Below are positions 1 to 6,375 of a stretch of DNA of 27,976 bases, piece by piece. The first letter of the stretch is position 1. Every line of letters starts with the position of its first letter. Below the pieces are notes generated by a model. That model was given only the letters and a program-made list of their open reading frames with translations. It was not told where the DNA came from and ran no database searches. The stretch spans positions 1 through 27,976 of the forward strand of contig CALKWH010000025.1 in NCBI GenBank assembly GCA_938004375.1, written 5' to 3'. Both the position numbers and the translations under genes were made by a program. This DNA comes from an uncultured Pseudomonadota bacterium. GTDB taxonomy: Bacteria; Myxococcota_A; Polyangia; HGW-17.

Positions 1-52
1 GCATACGAGTTCGTATTCGGTGACTGGAGTTCAGACGTGTGCTCTCCGATCT
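1..52 (+). other. Illumina P7-side adapter remnant (not genomic)
   Basis: Positions 20-52 match the TruSeq read-2 adapter (begins GTGACTGGAGTTCAGACGTG) with one T missing near position 45. Positions 1-9 match the end of the P7 flow-cell segment (GCATACGAG), and about 10 bases between them sit where the index barcode lies. This is library sequence retained at the contig end. Genomic sequence starts at about 53, so anything read across this boundary is artefactual. Confidence 0.96.
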
Positions 53-143
53 CCATGGGGCCGTAGCAGGCGGCGATGAGAAGCGTGGCGCCCGCGGAGA
101 GGACGCCGGCGACGGCGCGTTTGACGGTCTTGATGGGGTTCAT
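53..143 (-). CDS. Putative lipoprotein, 3' part missing at contig end
   Basis: Only the first 30 codons remain, cut by the adapter junction at 52/53. The start is ATG at 141-143, preceded by a near-perfect Shine-Dalgarno (AGGAGGT, complement of 153-159) at 9 nt spacing. The peptide begins MNPIKTVKRA, continues with a hydrophobic stretch and reaches a lipobox (LIAAC, Cys at residue 26), as in a type II signal peptide processed by signal peptidase II. The mature protein begins CYGP; nothing beyond that is available, so no function can be given. It is divergent from the lipoprotein gene at 266, and the 122-bp spacer must hold both promoters. Too short for ordinary gene callers, but the ribosome site and lipobox together are convincing. 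Confidence 0.75.
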
Positions 144-265
144 GACGTGCGGACCTCCTGTTCGAACCTCCGTACTATCCCCCAAACCCGGGGAAAACGC
201 AAACCGCCGGGGTGATTTTTCCGGTCGTTCTGATACACTGCCGGTGTCGGAAAAGGAGCGAAGAC

Positions 266-1039
266 ATGAAAAACATCTTTTCACGATCCTGGTGGTGGGT
301 GATGTGGCTGTGGGTCGCCGGCTGTGGGGCCCTCCCGGGGCGGACGGCGCCCACCCTGCGCGCCGATCCCGGTGAACCCGCGGTCCCCATCGCAGACCCG
401 GCGGCCGCGGTTTCGGATGAGACGACCCCGACCCTGGAAGAACCCACGGCGCCCGTGCCCGCCTTCCCGGGTTTCTCCGGGGCGCCTGAGGCGGCGATCC
501 CCGAGCCGCCGCGCACGGGCGGCTTCTTCCTGCAGACCTCGAACGCGTTCGCGCTGATCACCTCGAAGAAGGTGCGCGAGGAGATCCCCTACTACCGCCC
601 GAAGACCGAATGGGACGTCCTGAGCCTGCAGGCCCACACCTTCGGCGTGGGGCAGGGGGTCTTCGGCACGCGCTTCGAGTATGCCTTCGGGCTCACCATC
701 CTCGATCAGGTGGGGGAGCCGGACGCCGCCGGGATCGGCCTGTTCCTGGGCATGGAGTGGGGTTTCGAGCCGTGGGGGCCGTGGCACCTGACCGTGTGGG
801 GGCACGGCTTCGCCGCGCTGTTCAACCACTCCGGCGAGTCCGGCGACATGCAGCAGGTGGCGGCCGGCGGCGGTCTCCACTATACGGTGCAGCGCTGGTT
901 CCGCCTCTTCGTCCGCGCCGGGTTGGGCGGCCAGTGGATCGACACCTCCGATGTGGACGTGATCTGGGCGCGTCCCCGGGAGCTCGCCGTCAATTCCCTG
1001 ATCGTCGTGCTCACCGCGGGCGTCGTCCTGGATTGGTGA
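266..1039 (+). CDS. Lipoprotein with beta-barrel-like C-terminal domain
   Basis: 257 residues. The ATG at 266 was chosen over an in-frame ATG at 212 because AAAAGGAG lies at 251-258 and because the peptide then begins directly with a signal sequence: basic N-terminus, Trp-rich core and lipobox WVAGC (Cys20). Residues about 21-85 are a Pro/Ala-rich linker. Residues about 90-257 alternate hydrophobic and polar residues in the manner of transmembrane beta-strands, with Gly/aromatic-rich turns, and end in Leu-Asp-Trp; a terminal aromatic is typical of outer-membrane proteins. Likely anchored in or inserted into the outer membrane; the ligand or role is unknown. No named family recognised. The LiaF-like operon starts 113 bp downstream on the same strand. 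Confidence 0.75.
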   Translation: MKNIFSRSWWWVMWLWVAGCGALPGRTAPTLRADPGEPAVPIADPAAAVSDETTPTLEEPTAPVPAFPGFSGAPEAAIPEPPRTGGFFLQTSNAFALITSKKVREEIPYYRPKTEWDVLSLQAHTFGVGQGVFGTRFEYAFGLTILDQVGEPDAAGIGLFLGMEWGFEPWGPWHLTVWGHGFAALFNHSGESGDMQQVAAGGGLHYTVQRWFRLFVRAGLGGQWIDTSDVDVIWARPRELAVNSLIVVLTAGVVLDW

Positions 1040-1060
1040 CTCTTTGGCAGGTTGTGGCGG

Positions 1061-1102
1061 TGGGTTCGCCGAAGGTCCGCGTCGGTTCGCCGAAGGACGC
1101 TG
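1061..1102 (+). promoter_or_regulatory. 21-bp-period direct repeat, candidate LytTR operator
   Basis: The 13-mer GGTTCGCCGAAGG occurs exactly at 1063-1075 and 1084-1096, a 21-bp period (two helical turns). It lies 57-90 bp ahead of the start of the LiaF-like gene, whose operon encodes a LytTR response regulator. LytTR regulators are known to bind two short direct repeats about 21 bp centre to centre with a GTT core; this fits in spacing and core but not in every consensus base. Autoregulation is inference. Confidence 0.45.
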
Positions 1103-1152
1103 GCGGCCCCTCGTGGAAGCTGGCATGTTGCCGATAGCGAAGGAGGTGTGAG

Positions 1153-1941
1153 ATGACCCACACGACGCACGACGAGAACGGCAACGAGAACAAGACCCAG
1201 TACAACACGACCTGCACCGTCCACTGCTCGAGCGACGAGCGCTGCGGCGGCGTCTTCATGGGGGGCGCCTTCATCCTGGCGGGCACGGCTTTCCTGCTCG
1301 ACCGCCTGGGGTACCTGCCCGTGGAGGTGGACTCCGTGTGGTCCCTGTGGCCGGCCCTGCTGGTCTGGGGCGGCCTGGTGAACTTCCTGCTGTGGGGGCG
1401 CGGCGGCAGCCCGGGCTGGGGCCTCGGGCTCACGGCCGCCGGGGCTCTGCTGCTGGCGGACAACCTGGGGACCGTGGACCTGCGCTGGGGGTTGATCTGG
1501 CCGGCGCTGATCATCGCAGCCGGCGTGGCCATCGTGTGGGGGACGTTCTTTCACAAGAAGTCGTCCCACGGCAAGGAGAAGGGCGAGATCTCGGCCGGGC
1601 GCTTCGAGACGAACATCGTCATGGGGGCCCGCGAGGACACGGTGACCTCCCGCGAGTTCGAGGGTGGGTCCATCTCCTGCGCGATGGGCGGCCTGGAGCT
1701 CGACCTGCGCGGCGCCGAGCTCCTCGGCGAGGAGGCGACGCTGGACGTGAAGGTGGTCATGAGCGGCGTCACCCTGTTCGTGCCGCCCCACTGGGAGATC
1801 GTGTCCCGGTGCACCCCCGTGCTCGGCGGCGTGGAGAACAAGGCCCGCCGGCCCGGCGCCCCGGCCGTGGAGGGCCTGCCCGTGAAGCGGCTGGTCATCA
1901 CGGGTAGCATCGTGATGGGCGGCCTGGAGATCCGTCTGTAG
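1153..1941 (+). CDS. LiaF-like membrane protein (cell-wall-stress response family)
   Basis: 262 residues. ATG at 1153 follows AAGGAGGTG at 7-8 nt. The N-terminus (1-32) is polar with Cys21, Cys25 and Cys31. About four hydrophobic helices follow (roughly 33-50, 62-81, 88-103, 111-132), with the Trp-Pro-Ala-Leu pattern repeated at helices 2 and 4, as in the LiaI/LiaF-type transmembrane region. Residues about 148-262 form a beta-rich domain with repeated Gly-Gly-Leu-Glu and Met-Gly-Gly turns, the pattern of the LiaF C-terminal/DUF2154 domain. In Firmicutes LiaF modulates a sensor kinase of cell-envelope stress. Here it is followed 13 bp downstream by a LytS-type kinase and then a LytTR regulator, so a partner role in sensing is likely but inferred. 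The three N-terminal cysteines are unusual. Confidence 0.75.
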   Translation: MTHTTHDENGNENKTQYNTTCTVHCSSDERCGGVFMGGAFILAGTAFLLDRLGYLPVEVDSVWSLWPALLVWGGLVNFLLWGRGGSPGWGLGLTAAGALLLADNLGTVDLRWGLIWPALIIAAGVAIVWGTFFHKKSSHGKEKGEISAGRFETNIVMGAREDTVTSREFEGGSISCAMGGLELDLRGAELLGEEATLDVKVVMSGVTLFVPPHWEIVSRCTPVLGGVENKARRPGAPAVEGLPVKRLVITGSIVMGGLEIRL

Positions 1942-1954
1942 AGAGGTTTCGACG

Positions 1955-3070
1955 ATGCGCCGCGCCCTGCTCGACCGCACCCTGCTCCCGTACTACCTGG
2001 CGTGGATCCCCATGACCGCCCTGGTGGCCGTCGAGCTCTCGGGGGCGGGGCGCGGCGCAGGGTTCGGCGTGACCGTGGGGCTGCTGTTCGGGCTGCCCCT
2101 GGCCGCGATCGGCGCCGGCCTGCGCTTCATGTGCCGCGCGCTGCCGCTTAGGCGCCACCGGCTCCTGAACACGCTCGCGGCCATGCTCGCCGCGTCCTCG
2201 CTGGTCGCAGGGCTGTGGACCGCGCTCTTCGCGCTCACCCTGCGCGCGGCCCGGCCCTGGCCAGCGGGGCCCACCGGGGGGCTCGCGGGGACCCTGTTCC
2301 TGGTCGCCCTGGCGGCGATGGTCTTCTCCCTGCTGTATCACTACCTGGTCGAGGCCGCCGAGCAGGTGGCCCGCGCGCGGCGCGCGGAAGACGAGGCCCG
2401 GGTGCAGGCGGGGGAGGCCCGGCTGCGGGCGCTCGCGGCCCAGGTGAACCCCCACTTCCTCTACAACGGCCTGAACTCGGTGGCCGCGCTCATCGGCGCT
2501 GAGCCCGCCGCCGCCCGGGAGATGGTGACCCGCCTCGCCGAGTTCTTCCGGGGCACCACCGCCGCCGGCCGCAAAGAGGCGGTCCCGCTCTCAGACGAGC
2601 TGGCGCTGGTGCGTGGCTACCTGGCCATCGAGCAGGTGCGCTTCGGCGATCGTCTCCGGGTGGTCGAGCGCGTGGACGAGGCGCTCCTGGCGACGAGCTG
2701 GCCGCCGCTGCTGCTGCAGCCCCTGGTGGAGAACGCGGTGAAGTACGGCGTGTCGGGCTCGGCGGAGCCGGTGACTCTCGAGCTCGTCGCCGCCCTCGAG
2801 GTCAATTACGCCGTGTTGCGCCTGCGAAACGGCTTCGACCCCGAGGGGCGCCCGTCGCCGGGGACCGGCACGGGGCTCGTGGCCACGCGCGAGCGCCTGG
2901 AGCGGTTCTTCGGGCCCCGCGCGACCCTGACCGTGGAGGCGGCCGCTGTGACAGCGGGCGTCGGGACGCCGGCCGCTGAGACAGCGGGCGTCGGGACGCC
3001 GGGCGCGGGGACTGCGGGCGCGGGGACGTTCACCGTCACCCTGCGCGTGCCCCGGGAGGATCTGAGATGA
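1955..3070 (+). CDS. LytS/YehU-type sensor histidine kinase
   Basis: 371 residues. The first ~130 residues hold four hydrophobic helices (about 10-28, 37-56, 72-97, 108-130), followed by a short coiled linker. The His_kinase (LytS-type) domain starts with NPHFLYNGLN (phospho-acceptor His167). The N-box is at LVENAVKYG (Asn260) and the G-box at GTGTGL (303-308). It autophosphorylates and passes phosphate to the response regulator encoded next, with which it overlaps by four bases (ATGA, 3067-3070). No extracellular sensor domain is evident, so sensing is probably within the membrane, perhaps through the LiaF-like protein upstream. Odd: between the G-box and the last strand there is an insertion of Ala/Gly/Thr-rich repeats (about 331-358) encoded by tandem DNA repeats. 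Confidence 0.88.
   Translation: MRRALLDRTLLPYYLAWIPMTALVAVELSGAGRGAGFGVTVGLLFGLPLAAIGAGLRFMCRALPLRRHRLLNTLAAMLAASSLVAGLWTALFALTLRAARPWPAGPTGGLAGTLFLVALAAMVFSLLYHYLVEAAEQVARARRAEDEARVQAGEARLRALAAQVNPHFLYNGLNSVAALIGAEPAAAREMVTRLAEFFRGTTAAGRKEAVPLSDELALVRGYLAIEQVRFGDRLRVVERVDEALLATSWPPLLLQPLVENAVKYGVSGSAEPVTLELVAALEVNYAVLRLRNGFDPEGRPSPGTGTGLVATRERLERFFGPRATLTVEAAAVTAGVGTPAAETAGVGTPGAGTAGAGTFTVTLRVPREDLR
2941..3030 (+). repeat. Tandem repeat inside histidine kinase gene
   Basis: 2941-2970 and 2971-3000 are a 30-bp tandem duplication differing at one base (position 9 of the unit). It is followed by two 15-bp units (3001-3015, 3016-3030) sharing GGGCGCGGGGAC. All lengths are multiples of three, so the frame is kept and the kinase gains a Thr-Ala-Gly-Val-Gly-Thr-Pro type repeat near its C-terminus. 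Confidence 0.9.
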
Positions 3071-3819
3071 CCGCTTCGCCGAACATCACCGCCCTGATCG
3101 TGGACGACGAGCCCCTGGCCCGGCGCTATCTGGCCGAGCTGGTGACCGCCCACGCCGACGTGCGGATCGTGGGGGAGTGCGCCGACGGCTTCGCCGCGGT
3201 GCGGGCCATCGGCGAGCTCAAACCGGACCTGGTGTTCCTGGACATCCAGATGCCCAAGCTCGACGGCTTCGAGGTCCTCGAGCTCGCGGACCGCGCGGCG
3301 CTGGCCGTGGTGTTCGTGACCGCCTTCGAGCAGTACGCCCTGCGGGCGTTCGACGCCCACGCGGTGGACTACCTGCTCAAGCCCCTCTCTCCGGAGCGCC
3401 TGGCCGCCGCCCTGGACAAGGTCCGGCGCAACCTGGGCCGCGGGCTCCCGGAGCTGGACTCCCTGCGCCGCGCCCTGCGCCCGGAAGAGCCGTTCCTGAG
3501 CCGCGTGGTGGTCCGGGACGGCGCGGCGGTGACCGTCATCCCCTGCGCCGAGATCACCTGCATCCGGGCCGAGGACGACTACGTGAGCATCTGTTTCGGC
3601 AAGAAGAGCGCGCTCAAGCACCAGACCATCGCCAGCCTCGAGGGCCAGCTCGACCCCGCCCGCTTCGTGCGCGTCCACCGCGGCGCGATCCTAAACATCG
3701 AGAAGCTCGTCCGCGTCGAGTTGGTCGCCCGCGACCACTGGGAGGCGGTCCTCTCCGACGGCCAGACCCTGCGCGTCTCCCGCGCCGGCCACCAGCGGTT
3801 GCGCGACCTGCTGGGGTGA
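3067..3819 (+). CDS. LytTR-family response regulator
   Basis: 250 residues. Receiver domain 1-~120: acidic pair Asp13-Asp14, phospho-acceptor Asp59 in FLDIQMP, conserved Thr85 and Lys105 in LLKP. LytTR DNA-binding domain about 148-250, with DDYVSI and FVRVHRGAILN as the recognisable core. Such regulators bind direct repeats upstream of target genes as dimers. Translation is coupled to the kinase by an ATGA overlap, so these two are a cognate pair. A likely target is the direct repeat at 1061-1102 ahead of its own operon (inference). Converges with the aminotransferase gene on the other strand, stop codons 10 bp apart, with no hairpin terminator visible between. Confidence 0.93.
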   Translation: MTASPNITALIVDDEPLARRYLAELVTAHADVRIVGECADGFAAVRAIGELKPDLVFLDIQMPKLDGFEVLELADRAALAVVFVTAFEQYALRAFDAHAVDYLLKPLSPERLAAALDKVRRNLGRGLPELDSLRRALRPEEPFLSRVVVRDGAAVTVIPCAEITCIRAEDDYVSICFGKKSALKHQTIASLEGQLDPARFVRVHRGAILNIEKLVRVELVARDHWEAVLSDGQTLRVSRAGHQRLRDLLG

Positions 3820-3829
3820 GGCGGCTCCG

Positions 3830-4945
3830 TCAGCCTTCGTCCCGCTCGAGGAGGCGGCGGAGCTCGGTCACGAAGCGCTCGTTGTCCTCACGCAGGCCGG
3901 TGCTCACCCGGATGGCGCCGGGGAAGCCGTTGCCCCCCATGGGGCGCACGATGATGCCCCGCTTCTGCAGCTCGGTGAACAGCCAGACGGCGTCCTTCTT
4001 CGTGTCGATGAGGATGAAGTTGGTGCGGGTGGGGGGGATAGTGACGGGGAGGCCCGCGAGGTTCTCGAGCAGGAAGGCGAGCTCGGCGTCGTTGTGCGCC
4101 CGGGAGCGCCGCACGAAGTCCTCGTCGTCCATGGCGGCCATGGCGCCCTCCTGGGCCACGAGGTTGATGTTGAACGGGAAGCGGCAGGTCATGAGGCCGG
4201 CGACGATGTCGGCGGGCCCCACCCCGTAGCCGGCGCGGATGCCCGCGAGCCCCTGGGCCTTGGAGAAGGTCCTCGAGAGCATCACCCGGCGGCCCGCCTT
4301 GAGATGGCGGAGGGGATCGGGCATGTCCGCCTCGTCGTAGAAGCCCTGGTAGGCGGCGTCGTAGACGACCAGCACGTCCTCGGGGACGGCGGCCATGAGC
4401 CGGTCGAACTCCTCGCCGGTGAACCAGGTGCCCGTGGGGTTGGTGGGGTTGGCGAGGAAGATGATCTTGGTCCGGTCGTTGACGGCGCGGGCGATGGCTT
4501 CGAGGTCGTACCGGTAGCCGCCGTCGGTCATGGGCACCATGCGCAAGGTGGCGCCGGCCTTTTTCGTCACGAGGTAGTAGATGGGGAAGGTGCCCGCGCT
4601 GGTGATCACCTCGTCGCCCTCGTTCAGGAAGGCGATGGCGGCCAGCTCCAGGATCTCCACGCTGCCGGCGGCGGCGAAGACGTTCTCGAGGTCCACGCCG
4701 TGACGTTCGGCGATCTTCTTCCGGTAGTAGTAGGCGTGATCGTCCGCGTACAGCCCCACCTGGTCCACCGCCCGGTGCATGGCCTCCACGGCCCTGGGCG
4801 AGGTCCCGAGCGGGTTCTCGTTGGAGGCGAGCTTGGCGATCCGCCCCGTGAGGCCGTATTCGCGGCGGACCTCCTCGATGGGCTTGCCGGCGACGTAGGG
4901 TTTGAAGTTCTTCAAGGGTTCACGCAGCAGGCTCTTGAAGGCCAT
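3830..4945 (-). CDS. hisC: HisC-like histidinol-phosphate aminotransferase
   Basis: 371 residues. ATG at 4945 preferred over the in-frame ATG at 4993: it has AAAGGAG 6 nt upstream and the family homology starts there, length normal for HisC. Class I/II PLP aminotransferase: SNENPLG near the N-terminus (41-47), NPTNPTG (166-172), Asp196 in VVYDAAY, Schiff-base Lys229 in TFSKAQGLAG and Arg237 downstream; C-terminal Arg in IRVSTG. HisC moves an amino group from glutamate to imidazole-acetol phosphate in histidine synthesis; close relatives act on aromatic or other amino acids. No other his gene is nearby, so the substrate is not certain from context. A plausible sigma-70 promoter sits at 5001-5030. 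The class III aminotransferase gene upstream ends 159 bp before this start. Confidence 0.85.
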   Translation of the reverse strand: MAFKSLLREPLKNFKPYVAGKPIEEVRREYGLTGRIAKLASNENPLGTSPRAVEAMHRAVDQVGLYADDHAYYYRKKIAERHGVDLENVFAAAGSVEILELAAIAFLNEGDEVITSAGTFPIYYLVTKKAGATLRMVPMTDGGYRYDLEAIARAVNDRTKIIFLANPTNPTGTWFTGEEFDRLMAAVPEDVLVVYDAAYQGFYDEADMPDPLRHLKAGRRVMLSRTFSKAQGLAGIRAGYGVGPADIVAGLMTCRFPFNINLVAQEGAMAAMDDEDFVRRSRAHNDAELAFLLENLAGLPVTIPPTRTNFILIDTKKDAVWLFTELQKRGIIVRPMGGNGFPGAIRVSTGLREDNERFVTELRRLLERDEG

Positions 4946-5000
4946 GGAGGCTCCTTTCGTCCACGCGGGCGGGGGCCGATCATTTCGACCCACCAGAGCC

Positions 5001-5030
5001 TCTATAGCAAAGGGTCCCGCGCGAGTTCAA
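5001..5030 (-). promoter_or_regulatory. Candidate sigma-70 promoter for hisC-like gene
   Basis: On the minus strand, TTGAAC (complement of 5025-5030) and TATAGA (complement of 5001-5006) are separated by 18 bp, and the -10 lies about 55 bp before the start at 4945. The segment is AT-richer than its surroundings. Confidence 0.5.
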
Positions 5031-5104
5031 CCCCCTTGATCATTTCATTTTTTTGCCATGGAGCGGGGCGCGTCGGGGAGCCGGCGGGCGGGCCCGGGGT
5101 TCGG

Positions 5105-6346
5105 TCAGCCGACGACCTTCTGGATGTGGGCGAGGCCGTCCTCGAAGACCTGGCAGATGCGGGCGTAGTCGGCGTCGGTGTGGCGCCAGGCGATGTAGGA
5201 GTGGTGGTAGGGCTGCATGAAGACGCCGGCGCGGATGGCGTAGGTGTGGAACAGCGTGCGGCGGTCCTTGTACTTGCCCTCGTCGTCGCGGGGGAAGTAG
5301 ACGTACGGCATCATGGGGTTGCCGGTCATCCGGGCGGGCACGCCGGAGCGCTCGATGATGGCGTCCAGGTCGCGGCGCAGCTTGGCACCCCGCTCCCAGA
5401 GGAGGTCCAGGACGTTGTCGCGCTCGAGGATCTCGATGGTCTTGAGGGCGGCCACCATCTCCAGGCTGTTGGGGAAGAACGTGGAGGACAAAAACGCCTT
5501 CTTCTCGTAGACCTTCATGACCTCGGCCTTGCCCACCAGCGCGGAGATGGGGTAGCCGTTGGCCATGGCCTTGCCGAAGGTGGAGAGGTCCGGGGTCACG
5601 CCGTAGCGCTTCTGGGCGCCGCCGAGCGACATGCGGAAGCCCGAGCGGATCTCGTCGAAGACCAGCACGGCGCCGTGGGCGGTGGCGAGCTCGCGGGCGC
5701 GCTCGAGGAAGCCGGGGGCCGGGTCCTCGACCGGGTGGGCCAGCGGGTGGCCGACGGGGGTGACGATGATGCCCGCCAGGTCGGCCTGGTGCTCGGCCAC
5801 GAGCTTCTCGAGGCCGTCGGTGTCGTTGTAGTGGAACTCGTAGATGTCCTCGTAGAGCTTCTCGGGGATGCCGCCCTTGACCTCGACGCACCAGTCGTGC
5901 CAGCCGTGGTAGCCGCAGCGCAGGATGACCTTGCGGTCGGTGAAGGCGCGGGAGGCGCGGATGGCGGCGGTGGTGGCGTCCGAGCCGGTCTTCACGAAGA
6001 CCATCATCTCGGCCGAGGGGATCAGGCGGCGCACCACGCGGGCGAGCTCGTTCTGGTGCTCCTGCGCGAGGTTGAAGCAGAAGCCCTTCTCCATCTGGGC
6101 GATCACGGCGTCGTCGACCTCCTTCTCGCGGTGGCCGAGGATGATCGGACCGTAGGAGCAGAGCAGGTCGATGTACTCCTGGCCGTCCACGTCCCAGACG
6201 TGGCCGCCGGCGCCGCGGTTCAGGAAGATGGGGTACTCGCCGGGCACGAAGTTGTACGGGCGGCGGATGCCGGCGATGCCGCCGGGCACGAGGGTAAGGG
6301 CTTCGTCGTAGAGCTGGTGGGATCGGGTGTGGGTCAGTTTGTCCAT
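5105..6346 (-). CDS. Class III PLP aminotransferase, glutamate-1-semialdehyde mutase-like
   Basis: 413 residues, ATG at 6346 with CAGGAG at good spacing. N-terminal SHQLYDEA...VPGG and WDVDGQEYIDL are typical of the GSA aminomutase branch. The PLP site shows GSDATTAAIR (121-130), YHGWHDW (146-152), FDEIRSGFR with Asp231 and Schiff-base Lys259 in TFGKAMANGYP. HemL itself converts glutamate-1-semialdehyde to 5-aminolevulinate for haem, but several relatives act on sugars or other amino acids. The usual Val-Glu-Pro-Val segment reads Val-Thr-Pro-Val here (about 195-198), and no other tetrapyrrole gene is nearby, so I do not call it HemL. The end of the MCE gene upstream lies 29 bp before its start, so it may be co-transcribed from there. 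Confidence 0.82.
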   Translation of the reverse strand: MDKLTHTRSHQLYDEALTLVPGGIAGIRRPYNFVPGEYPIFLNRGAGGHVWDVDGQEYIDLLCSYGPIILGHREKEVDDAVIAQMEKGFCFNLAQEHQNELARVVRRLIPSAEMMVFVKTGSDATTAAIRASRAFTDRKVILRCGYHGWHDWCVEVKGGIPEKLYEDIYEFHYNDTDGLEKLVAEHQADLAGIIVTPVGHPLAHPVEDPAPGFLERARELATAHGAVLVFDEIRSGFRMSLGGAQKRYGVTPDLSTFGKAMANGYPISALVGKAEVMKVYEKKAFLSSTFFPNSLEMVAALKTIEILERDNVLDLLWERGAKLRRDLDAIIERSGVPARMTGNPMMPYVYFPRDDEGKYKDRRTLFHTYAIRAGVFMQPYHHSYIAWRHTDADYARICQVFEDGLAHIQKVVG

Positions 6347-6375
6347 GTATCACTCCTGGGTGAGGGTTCGCCGCG

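Noticed and set aside
5105..6346. Naming the class III aminotransferase hemL
   Set aside because: Fold and lysine are right but the pocket segment differs and the neighbourhood gives no tetrapyrrole context.
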